Positions 1-5,141 of a stretch of 5,141 nucleotides of DNA are shown here, in pieces; within the stretch, counting starts at the first letter, position 1; each line of letters starts with the position of its first letter. The position numbers and the translations under genes are program-made. The stretch comes from Actinobacteria bacterium UBA3120. GTDB taxonomy: Bacteria > Actinomycetota > Actinomycetes > S36-B12. Location of the stretch: positions 9,528-14,668 of the forward strand of contig DEZY01000041.1 in the NCBI GenBank assembly GCA_002365735.1, in the 5' to 3' direction. The notes beneath the pieces were generated by a model. It had not been told where the DNA came from. It did no database searches and worked only from the letters and a program-made list of their open reading frames with translations.

Positions 1-459
1 GGTACCGCTATGTACAACGACGCAGTGTGGGCATCCGAAGAGCGTCTCAGCGATGCGACGTACCAGGACACCACGCAGCGCTTTGTTACTGCATCGCTCC
101 AGGGCTGGATCCATTGCCGCGATAATGCACAGGAGTGTGCTGACATCATCACCGCAAATGGCTCCAAACTTGGTGCAAGCCACCAACTCTGGATGATGAA
201 CGAGGTCAACAAGCTGGTCTGGCCTTCACCCATGGGTGTTGGCATGATCGAGCCGGAACTGTGGGCTCAGACAGTGAACGTTTCCCTGAACACCAAGAAC
301 CTTGAAGGGGCAACAATCATCACCGCTGAACCACCAGCCGAGGCATACACGAACCAATACGCTGAAGCGGCTAATGCAGCCCTTTCCGCTGAAGGTTTGG
401 ATACCACCGGAGATGGTTTCGCTCCCATTGAAGTGACACTCAACGAGGGTGGCAACTAA
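1..459 (+). CDS. ABC transporter substrate-binding protein, NMT1/SsuA/THI5-like (3' part only)
   Basis: This is the C-terminal 152 residues of a periplasmic-type (in Gram-positives usually lipid-anchored) solute-binding protein. The frame is open at base 1, so the N-terminus, with any signal peptide or lipobox, lies outside the window. The visible part has the NMT1/SsuA C-lobe pattern: a helix ending in a QRFVTASLQGW segment (about visible residues 27-36), then the DNAQECADII stretch that corresponds to the usual 'NPEEAADIV' motif, then a MGVGMIEPELWAQTV segment (about 77-91). In this family the protein delivers a small organic ligand (taurine, sulfonates, pyrimidine precursors, riboflavin and others) to an ABC permease; the ligand cannot be read from this fragment. 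Two cysteines (visible residues 39 and 46) lie seven apart. It ends at TAA 457-459 and is convergent with the aldehyde dehydrogenase, so it belongs to a different transcription unit, presumably a transporter operon to the left. The family call is fairly secure; the substrate is unknown. Confidence 0.8.
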   Translation, partial: GTAMYNDAVWASEERLSDATYQDTTQRFVTASLQGWIHCRDNAQECADIITANGSKLGASHQLWMMNEVNKLVWPSPMGVGMIEPELWAQTVNVSLNTKNLEGATIITAEPPAEAYTNQYAEAANAALSAEGLDTTGDGFAPIEVTLNEGGN

Positions 460-480
460 CCCTTAGTAACTCATTAACAC

Positions 481-518
481 GGTTAAGGGCAGGAGCGTTA
501 ATGCTCCTGCCCTTAACC
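481..518. terminator. Perfect 16-bp stem hairpin, probable bidirectional terminator between convergent genes
   Basis: GGTTAAGGGCAGGAGC (481-496) is exactly complementary to 503-518, with a 6-nt loop GTTAAT (497-502). The hairpin begins 21 bases after the stop of the substrate-binding protein and lies 38 bases beyond the stop of the leftward aldehyde dehydrogenase, where a shared terminator is expected. The following T-tract is short on the + strand (TTT at 519-521) and nearly absent on the - strand, so intrinsic termination rests mainly on stem strength, as is common in actinobacteria. The rest of the 460-556 gap shows no gene. Confidence 0.85.
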
Positions 519-556
519 TTTGGGGTTGTGCAATGAGGCCGAGGTAACGGCTCCGC

Positions 557-1999
557 TTAACTTTCTAAATTAGCCATAACGTGCTTGATCCGGGTGTAGT
601 CCTCGAACCCGTACATAGATAGGTCCTTGCCATATCCTGAATGCTTGAATCCACCGTGTGGCATTTCAGCCACCATTGGGATGTGGGTATTTATCCAGAC
701 ACAACCGAAATCCAGACCCTTGGCCATGCGCATTGCGCGGCCAAAGTCTTTGGTCCAGACAGAGGATGCAAGGCCGTAGTCCACCCCATTGGCGTATGCC
801 AGAGCCTGCGCTTCGTCGTCAAATTTCTGGACGGTAATCACCGGACCAAAAACTTCATTTTGGATCATTTCGTCGTCCTGTTTAAGACCTGCCACGACAG
901 TCGGTGAAATGTAGTAACCGCGGCTACCTTGACGCGCACCCCCCGCAACTATCTGTGCATGCTTTGGCGCGCGCTCAATAAAGCCCAGCACCCGATCCAT
1001 TTGGTCTGTGTTGTTCACGGGGGGCACAAATCCCTCGCCAGTCGGGCCGTCTTCAAACGTGGTTGAAGTTCCGACCGCCTGTTCGGCAATTGCAGCTACG
1101 AAGTCGTCGTAGATCCTTGGCGCTACCAGCATTCTGGTGGCAGCGGTGCAGTCTTGGCCCGCATTGAAGAAACCGGCCACAGCCAGCCACTCCGCGGCAG
1201 CCTCGATGTCAGCGTCATCAAAAATGACAACCGGAGCTTTCCCGCCAAGTTCTAGATGAACCCGCTTGACATCCGATGCCGCCGAAGCTGCGACCGCCAT
1301 GCCAGCTCGTACCGATCCAGTGATGGACACCATTTGCGGCGTCTTATGTTCGACCAGTTCCTTGCCCGTATCTCGATCACCACATACAACGTTAAAAACT
1401 CCGTCGGGCAGCGCACCCGATTGTGCAATCAGCTCGGCCATTTTCAGAGTTGACGCAGGAGTTGTGTCACTTGGCTTGAGCACGACGGTGTTTCCCGCCG
1501 CGATTGCTGGAATGAACTTCCATACAGCCATCATCATGGGGTAATTCCACGGGGTTACCTGACCGATTACCCCTATCGGCTCCCTCCGCACCATTGAGGT
1601 AAATCCGGACATATATTCACCCGCAGCCTTGCCCTCAAGGATTCGGGCTGCACCTGCGAAAAACTTGATTTGGTCAATCATGGGTGGAAGTTCCTCCTCC
1701 ATGGTGACCGGAATCGGCTTGCCAGTATTTTCACTCTCAATATCAACGAGCTCTTGTGCGTGGGCCTCAAATGTATCTGCAATTGTTAATAGAGCCTGCT
1801 GGCGTTCCGATGGCGTGGAGTTTTTCCAAGACTCGAAAGCTTTGGCAGCTACACCATAGGCACGGTCAAGATCAGCTGCGCCCGAAATTGGCGCGGTGGC
1901 AAACACTTCCCCGGTGGAAGGGTTAACAAGTTCACTTACGGATCCGTTTTGGGTGTCGACAAATTCTCCACCCACGAAATTCTTCAACTCTTTTGTCAT
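557..1999 (-). CDS. patD: NAD(P)+-dependent aldehyde dehydrogenase, probable gamma-aminobutyraldehyde dehydrogenase
   Basis: This is a complete 480-residue ALDH-superfamily enzyme of normal family length. It should oxidise an aldehyde, most likely 4-aminobutanal to 4-aminobutyrate in putrescine breakdown, in the cytoplasm. The catalytic set is present: N152 in PWNYP, K175 in VLKPS, E250 in LELGGKAP, the nucleophile C284 in [11 protein letters not shown], and E382 in NEVFGPV. The nucleotide-site ITGS loop is at about 226-229. The blocks [42 protein letters not shown](L)S.YG.EDYT and the C-terminal HVM closely match my memory of E. coli YdcW/PatD, which is why I prefer this to betaine-aldehyde dehydrogenase. 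ATG at 1999 is chosen over an in-frame TTG at 2011 because GGAGG (2005-2009) lies five bases before the ATG and overlaps the TTG codon. It is transcribed away from the Lrp/AsnC regulator across a shared control region. Substrate preference (other omega-amino-aldehydes, betaine aldehyde) is inferred. Confidence 0.92.
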   Translation of the reverse strand: MTKELKNFVGGEFVDTQNGSVSELVNPSTGEVFATAPISGAADLDRAYGVAAKAFESWKNSTPSERQQALLTIADTFEAHAQELVDIESENTGKPIPVTMEEELPPMIDQIKFFAGAARILEGKAAGEYMSGFTSMVRREPIGVIGQVTPWNYPMMMAVWKFIPAIAAGNTVVLKPSDTTPASTLKMAELIAQSGALPDGVFNVVCGDRDTGKELVEHKTPQMVSITGSVRAGMAVAASAASDVKRVHLELGGKAPVVIFDDADIEAAAEWLAVAGFFNAGQDCTAATRMLVAPRIYDDFVAAIAEQAVGTSTTFEDGPTGEGFVPPVNNTDQMDRVLGFIERAPKHAQIVAGGARQGSRGYYISPTVVAGLKQDDEMIQNEVFGPVITVQKFDDEAQALAYANGVDYGLASSVWTKDFGRAMRMAKGLDFGCVWINTHIPMVAEMPHGGFKHSGYGKDLSMYGFEDYTRIKHVMANLES

Positions 2000-2004
2000 A
2001 TATT

Positions 2005-2009
2005 CCTCC
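2005..2009 (-). promoter_or_regulatory. Shine-Dalgarno sequence GGAGG of the aldehyde dehydrogenase
   Basis: On the minus strand GGAGGAATAT precedes the ATG at 1999, leaving 5 bases between GGAGG and the start. It settles the start codon, because the upstream in-frame TTG (2009-2011) overlaps the ribosome-binding site itself. Confidence 0.8.
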
Positions 2010-2057
2010 AAATAGGGATAGCCTCACCGTAGCGGAATTTGCCCGGTTTCACTAGTT

Positions 2058-2069
2058 TATTGGCCAATA
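2058..2069. repeat. 12-bp perfect palindrome TATTGGCCAATA, candidate operator
   Basis: TATTGGCCAATA reads identically on both strands and sits near the centre of the divergent control region. Its last two bases overlap the TATAAT at 2068-2073, so a protein bound here would block a rightward promoter using that -10. It may be the regulator's site or that of another factor; nothing in the sequence assigns the binder. A 12-bp palindrome alone is moderate evidence. Confidence 0.5.
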
Positions 2070-2073
2070 TAAT
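2068..2073 (+). promoter_or_regulatory. Candidate -10 element TATAAT for the rightward operon
   Basis: This is an exact match to the sigma70-type -10 consensus, 76 bases before the regulator's ATG. The -35 position is poor: GGTTTC at 2045-2050 with 17-bp spacing, or TTTCAC at 2047-2052 with 15. Promoters with a good -10 and a weak -35 are usual in actinobacteria and typical of regulated promoters. A transcript from here would have a leader of roughly 70 bases. Confidence 0.4.
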
Positions 2074-2076
2074 GCG

Positions 2077-2112
2077 GTTTTCGTTGATTATTTGCCATTA
2101 AGAGACGAAAAC
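2077..2112. repeat. Separated 8-bp inverted repeat GTTTTCGT / ACGAAAAC, candidate regulator half-sites
   Basis: GTTTTCGT at 2077-2084 is exactly complementary to ACGAAAAC at 2105-2112, with 20 AT-rich bases between them (centres 28 bp apart). This arrangement of two half-sites flanking AT-rich DNA suits a dimeric or higher-order Lrp/AsnC protein that wraps or bends DNA. It lies between the candidate -10 and the regulator's start, so occupancy would favour autorepression. The binder is inferred. Confidence 0.45.
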
Positions 2113-2143
2113 ACTTGATTTTTGGTGAAATTGCGGGCATGCT

Positions 2144-2148
2144 GAGGA
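2144..2148 (+). promoter_or_regulatory. Unusually close Shine-Dalgarno-like GAGGA before the lrp-like start
   Basis: GAGGA ends one base before the ATG at 2150, much closer than the usual 5-9 bases. No alternative in-frame start lies upstream, because an in-frame TGA occurs at 2126-2128 and only non-start codons follow. Translation of the regulator may therefore be inefficient, which would keep its level low, or the transcript may begin close to the ATG. Confidence 0.45.
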
Positions 2149-2149
2149 C

Positions 2150-2611
2150 ATGGCCCGTAAACCAGCCCCCCTCGATGACGCGTCTCGCGCCATCATCGAG
2201 CAACTTCAGCAAGACGGTCGCAGGCCTTATGCGACGATTGGCAAAGCGGTCGGTCTCTCTGAAGCGGCAGTGCGTCAACGGGTTCAAAAAATGCATGAGC
2301 AGGGCGTAATGCAAATCGTCGCCGTCACAGATCCCGCTGAGGTCGGATTTTCACGTTCGGCAATGATCGCCATCAAAGTACACGGTGATGTGGAGGCGGT
2401 ATCGCAGCAATTAGAACCACTACCCGAGATCTCGTATCTGGTTCTGGTAACAGGGAAGTACGATCTTCTGGCTGAATGCGTAGCCGAAGACGATGACCAC
2501 TTACTACGAGTCACAAACTCCCAGATCAGAAAGATCCCGGGAGTCGTTTCCACGGAAACCTTCATCTATCTCGGCCTTCGCAAACAAACCTACAATTGGG
2601 GAACCAAATGA
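2150..2611 (+). CDS. Lrp/AsnC-family transcriptional regulator
   Basis: This is a 153-residue protein of the standard Lrp/AsnC length. Residues about 8-57 form the N-terminal winged helix-turn-helix: LDDASRAIIEQLQQDGR leads into YATIGKAVGLSEAAVRQRVQKM, with the recognition helix near 37-48. Residues about 68-143 form the RAM effector-binding and oligomerisation domain (SAMIAIKV…YLVLVTGKYDLLAECV…TETFIYLGL), including the typical GKYDLL segment. Family members bind amino acids or related metabolites and control neighbouring transport or catabolic genes, so this is most likely the local switch for the divergent dehydrogenase and for its own operon. Whether it activates or represses, and its ligand, cannot be told from sequence. 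Its TGA overlaps the ATG of the aminotransferase (ATGA, 2608-2611), so the two are co-transcribed and probably translationally coupled. The start is fixed by an in-frame stop at 2126-2128. Confidence 0.93.
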   Translation: MARKPAPLDDASRAIIEQLQQDGRRPYATIGKAVGLSEAAVRQRVQKMHEQGVMQIVAVTDPAEVGFSRSAMIAIKVHGDVEAVSQQLEPLPEISYLVLVTGKYDLLAECVAEDDDHLLRVTNSQIRKIPGVVSTETFIYLGLRKQTYNWGTK

Positions 2612-4008
2612 CAACCACACCGCAGTACGTCACCGAATCAGGCAGTGACCAACTCGCCGACAAGGCTCGCAACCATCTCTGGATGCACTTCACCCGGCAC
2701 TCGACCTACTATGAAGGCCACCACGTGCCGATCATCACTAAGGGCGAAGGCGCATACATCTGGGATGACCAGGGCAACAAGTACTTTGATGGGCTTTCGG
2801 GGCTTTTCGTAGTTCAAGCGGGGCACGGGCGTAAAGAGCTTGCCCAAGCCGCAGCCAAACAAGCCGAGGAGCTGGCGTTTTTCCCAATATGGTCATACGC
2901 CCACCCGAGTGCGATCCTTTTGGCCGAGCGACTTGCTCAGCTTGCACCCGGTGATCTAAATCGCGTGTTCTTTACTTCTGGTGGCGGCGAAGCCGTTGAA
3001 AGTGCCTGGAAGCTTGCCAAACAATACTTCAAACTCACCGGAAAACCCACGAAGACCAAAGTAATCAGTCGGGCGGTCGCCTATCATGGGACGCCGCAGG
3101 GGGCATTGAGTATTACCGGAATCCCTGAAGCCAAAATCCCATTCGAACCACTCGTCCCTGGTGGCATAAAGGTCCCCAACACCAACTTTTACCGTGCGCC
3201 TGAAGAATTCCGGGGGGACGAAAAAGCCTTCGGCTTGTGGGCCGCAAACCGAATCGCTGAAGCAATTGAGTTCGAGGGTGCCGACAGCGTCGCGGCAGTC
3301 TTCGTGGAACCGGTTCAAAACTCGGGTGGCTGCTTCCCGCCTCCTCCAGGTTATCTTGAACGGGTTCGTGAGATTTGCGACGAATACGACGTGCTCATGG
3401 TCGCAGATGAAACGATTACCGCTTTTGGTCGGATCGGTGACTACTTCGCAATGAAGCGTTTTGGCGTAACACCAGACATCATTACGTGCGCAAAGGGCAT
3501 GACTTCGGGTTACTCGCCACTGGGTGCCATGATCGCCAGCGATCGCCTCTATGAACCCTTTAGTAAGGGAGACACCACCTTTTATCACGGCTACACCTTT
3601 GGGGGGCACCCCGTGTCCGCTGCTGTGGCTCTCGAAAATCTGAAGATTTTCGAAGAAGAAGGAATCAATGAGCATGTTCGCAAGAACTCGCCCAAATTCC
3701 GTGCCGCGCTAGAAAAACTGCTCGATATCCCCATTGTGGGCGACGTGCGAGGCGCTGGATATTTCTTTGGAATCGAACTGGTGAAGAACAAAGAAACCAA
3801 GGAAACTTTCAACGATGAAGAGTCCGAGAAGCTCCTGCGAGGCTTCCTCTCGAAAGCACTCTTCGAAGCGGGGCTTTATTGCCGCGCCGATGATCGCGGT
3901 GATCCCGTCATTCAATTGGCACCACCGCTGACGATCGGACCCGAGGAATTTGCTGAAATTGAAGCAATCCTGCGCGATGTTCTCACGCGGGCCAGCAAAC
4001 TCATCTAG
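2608..4008 (+). CDS. Class III PLP-dependent aminotransferase (omega-amino acid/amine:pyruvate or putrescine type)
   Basis: This is a complete 466-residue fold-type I, class III aminotransferase (annotated generically as 'aspartate aminotransferase family'). It should move an amino group from an amine or omega-amino acid to a keto acid such as pyruvate through PLP. Visible features are W95, the phosphate-binding turn TSGGGEAVE (123-131), YHG at 159-161 for ring stacking, E234 in VFVEPVQ, D267 in VADETITAFGR contacting the pyridine nitrogen, the Schiff-base lysine K296 in CAKGMTSGYSPLGA, and T330 in HGYTFGGHP. Near the C-terminus, YCRADDRGD carries arginines suited to a substrate carboxylate. 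The GGGE turn replaces the commoner G-S/T-E, which I recall from actinobacterial relatives such as Rv3329. ATG 2608 overlaps the regulator's TGA and has GGGGA (2598-2602) five bases upstream; an earlier in-frame TTG (2596) is less likely. Putrescine fits the neighbouring dehydrogenase, but beta-alanine, GABA or another amine is possible. Confidence 0.9.
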   Translation: MTTTPQYVTESGSDQLADKARNHLWMHFTRHSTYYEGHHVPIITKGEGAYIWDDQGNKYFDGLSGLFVVQAGHGRKELAQAAAKQAEELAFFPIWSYAHPSAILLAERLAQLAPGDLNRVFFTSGGGEAVESAWKLAKQYFKLTGKPTKTKVISRAVAYHGTPQGALSITGIPEAKIPFEPLVPGGIKVPNTNFYRAPEEFRGDEKAFGLWAANRIAEAIEFEGADSVAAVFVEPVQNSGGCFPPPPGYLERVREICDEYDVLMVADETITAFGRIGDYFAMKRFGVTPDIITCAKGMTSGYSPLGAMIASDRLYEPFSKGDTTFYHGYTFGGHPVSAAVALENLKIFEEEGINEHVRKNSPKFRAALEKLLDIPIVGDVRGAGYFFGIELVKNKETKETFNDEESEKLLRGFLSKALFEAGLYCRADDRGDPVIQLAPPLTIGPEEFAEIEAILRDVLTRASKLI

Positions 4009-4011
4009 TTC

Positions 4012-4030
4012 GGTGGGGCCATATTCCACC
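4012..4030 (+). promoter_or_regulatory. Small hairpin covering the likely GTG start of the flavoprotein
   Basis: GGTGG (4012-4016) can pair with CCACC (4026-4030), with two further G-U pairs inside, just after the aminotransferase stop at 4006-4008. It would bury the GTG at 4013. A ribosome finishing the aminotransferase would open it, so it may couple the two genes. The stem is short and could be chance. Confidence 0.25.
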
Positions 4031-5141
4031 CTCTCGCTGTGGCATGACACGCTCACGGAGACCATCACACCGAGGGCGCCACTGAGCTCTAACGAAGCTT
4101 CGTCGCACTACGACGTGGTCATCATGGGTGCCGGCTACACCGGACTGTGGACAGCCTTGGCTCTCACAAAAATGCGGCCCGACATGCGGGTGTTAATTGT
4201 GGAAAAAGAGGTCGCAGGCTTTGGCGCATCTGGCCGCAATGGCGGCTGGGTTTCAGCTTTGTTCCCCACCGGAGCCCAGAGCCTTATCAATCGTCACGGT
4301 GTTGCCCCCGCCCGAGCACTGCGCAAAGCCATGGTGGATGCCGTGGCGTCAGTGGGGAAATGGGCGAGTGATCTCGATATTGACTGTGATTTTGTACAAG
4401 GTGGCACCACTGTTATTGCGCGAAATAACATCCAGGTGCACCGGGCACACGAATCCCTCGATGAGGCAAACATATTGGGCGTTGACAAGCTTGAATGGCG
4501 CGAGGCGTCCGACACGCTGGGAGCCACTCACTCCTTGGGGGGAGTATTTGACCCAGCCTGCGCTCGAATACATCCAGCGAAACTTGTTCGAGGGCTGGCC
4601 CGCGCTCTCGACGACACCGGTGTTCGTATTGCTGAGAAAACTGAAGTTCTTCACTATATGCCGGGGAAAGTCGTCACCAACCGCGGGAGTATCGCCTGTG
4701 ATGTGGTGATCGACGCCATGGAGGGCTACCGATCCGCACTAAAACAAACCCGTCGCCACAGTCTTCCGCTGTATTCGCTGATGATTGCTACCGAGCCTCT
4801 GCCGGATTCACTCTTTGACGACATCGGCCTGAACCACGGCATGACCTTTTCCGATTTTCGATCGTTGGTTATTTATGGCCAAAGAACAGCCGATAACCGG
4901 ATTGCTTTTGGGGGTCGGGGGGCGCCCTATCACTTCGGCAGTCGGATAAAGCAATCCTATGATCGCGTACCAGCAGTTTTTTCGGCCCTCGAGCACACTC
5001 TCAAAGAAATGTTCCCCCCGCTCGCTTCCGCCTCCATCACTCACACCTGGGGCGGTGTGCTCGGTGTCCCCAGGGATTGGCACGCGTCGGTGACTTTTGA
5101 TGAGAATTCGGGAATTGGCCGTGCGGGCGGATACGTGGGTG
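4013..5141 (+). CDS. FAD-dependent oxidoreductase, DAO family (glycine/D-amino-acid or gamma-glutamylputrescine oxidase-like), 3' end missing
   Basis: The frame is open from here to the right edge: 376 codons are visible of a family length I would expect near 450-480, and there is no stop. It encodes a DAO-fold flavoenzyme that oxidises a C-N bond of an amine or amino acid. The order is an N-terminal SLWHDT box (8-13), the Rossmann motif VVIMGAGYTGLWTA (35-48) with GAGYTG at 39-44, E64 for the adenosine ribose, GASGRNGGW (71-79), YSLMIATEP (254-262), YGQRT (288-292), FGGRGAPYHFGSR (from 299) and HTWGGVLGVPRDW (344-356). Relatives include PuuB-type gamma-glutamylputrescine oxidases and DadA-like dehydrogenases; the substrate is undecided. 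It follows the aminotransferase by 4 bases, so it is in the same operon. The start is uncertain. GTG 4013 places SLWHDT near the N-terminus but lacks a Shine-Dalgarno and sits in a small hairpin. ATG 3977 is in frame and would overlap the aminotransferase by 32 bases. Confidence 0.87.
   Translation, partial: MGPYSTLSLWHDTLTETITPRAPLSSNEASSHYDVVIMGAGYTGLWTALALTKMRPDMRVLIVEKEVAGFGASGRNGGWVSALFPTGAQSLINRHGVAPARALRKAMVDAVASVGKWASDLDIDCDFVQGGTTVIARNNIQVHRAHESLDEANILGVDKLEWREASDTLGATHSLGGVFDPACARIHPAKLVRGLARALDDTGVRIAEKTEVLHYMPGKVVTNRGSIACDVVIDAMEGYRSALKQTRRHSLPLYSLMIATEPLPDSLFDDIGLNHGMTFSDFRSLVIYGQRTADNRIAFGGRGAPYHFGSRIKQSYDRVPAVFSALEHTLKEMFPPLASASITHTWGGVLGVPRDWHASVTFDENSGIGRAGGYVG

Larger units (their letters stand above)
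2000..2149. promoter_or_regulatory. Divergent control region between patD-like gene and lrp-like gene
   Basis: These 150 bases lie between two divergent starts and must contain both promoters. The middle (about 2050-2125) is clearly AT-richer than the flanking genes and holds a 12-bp palindrome (2058-2069), a consensus TATAAT (2068-2073) and a separated 8-bp inverted repeat (2077-2084 / 2105-2112). Lrp/AsnC-family genes usually control themselves and the adjacent divergent gene, so this is the probable binding region of the regulator encoded at 2150. For the leftward gene I see only a weak candidate -10 (TACGGT, minus strand, 2031-2026) without a convincing -35. Confidence 0.75.

Noticed and set aside
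557..1999. Betaine-aldehyde dehydrogenase as the name of the minus-strand ALDH
   Set aside because: The GYGKD…YG.EDYT..(K/R)HVM C-terminus and the AAGEYM.GFTSM.RR block fit gamma-aminobutyraldehyde dehydrogenases better, and no choline/betaine genes are adjacent. Not excluded biochemically.
2047..2130. TTTCAC (2047-2052) and GTGAAA (2125-2130) inverted pair bracketing the control region
   Set aside because: Six-base arms 72 bases apart are expected by chance in AT-rich DNA; not enough to call an operator.
2057..2314. 85-residue minus-strand open frame crossing the control region and the start of the regulator
   Set aside because: It would overlap the helix-turn-helix coding region antisense, and its composition is not protein-like.
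3600..3615. GGGG…CCCC inverted repeat within the aminotransferase gene
   Set aside because: It encodes the conserved FGGHP motif; the symmetry follows from glycine and proline codons.
2956..3675. 239-residue open frame on the minus strand inside the aminotransferase gene
   Set aside because: It lies wholly antisense to a gene with complete catalytic motifs, shows no recognisable family pattern, and is explained by codon bias of the sense gene.
4197..4709. 170-residue + strand open frame (and a 74-residue one at 4147-4371) in the right part
   Set aside because: Both are out-of-frame readings of the flavoprotein gene, whose frame carries the GxGxxG, SGRNGG and FGGRG motifs without interruption from before 4013 to the edge.
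1..5141. Search for transposase, phage, toxin-antitoxin, CRISPR, tRNA or defence-type genes
   Set aside because: None was recognised on either strand. The window is filled by five metabolic or regulatory genes and two short intergenic gaps.

Overview
The window looks like a chromosomal segment from a high- to moderate-GC actinobacterium. Base composition looks mid-50s % GC by eye. The aminotransferase and the flavoprotein have the sequence style of actinobacterial family members: an N-terminal SLWHDT box and a YGQRT…FGGRGAPYHFGSRI block in the flavoprotein, and the HLWMHF…LSGLFVVQ…FTSGGGEAVESAWK pattern in the aminotransferase. The genus cannot be fixed from this sequence alone.

Layout, left to right. 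Positions 1-459 (+) hold the 3' end of an NMT1/SsuA-type ABC-transporter substrate-binding protein, cut by the left edge. It converges on an aldehyde dehydrogenase (557-1999, -) across a 97-bp gap holding a perfect 16-bp-stem hairpin, probably a shared terminator. The aldehyde dehydrogenase most resembles gamma-aminobutyraldehyde dehydrogenase (PatD/YdcW). A 150-bp divergent control region (2000-2149) separates it from a rightward operon of three genes: an Lrp/AsnC regulator (2150-2611), a class III PLP aminotransferase (2608-4008, overlapping the regulator by 4 nt), and a DAO-family FAD-dependent oxidoreductase (start about 4013, running off the right edge without a stop).

Read together, this is a locally regulated amine or amino-acid catabolic locus. 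The aminotransferase, or the flavin oxidase as an alternative or parallel route, could convert an amine such as putrescine to an amino-aldehyde. The dehydrogenase would oxidise that to the omega-amino acid (4-aminobutyrate from putrescine). The Lrp/AsnC protein probably senses a pathway metabolite and acts on the divergent promoters. The pathway assignment is inferred from family and gene order; the true amine substrate is not shown by the sequence.

No RNA genes, insertion sequences, CRISPR arrays, origins or phage genes were seen, and no clearly undescribed system. The points of most interest are the inverted repeats in the divergent control region, the coexistence of two deaminating enzyme types in one operon, and unusual translation-start contexts at the regulator and the flavoprotein.
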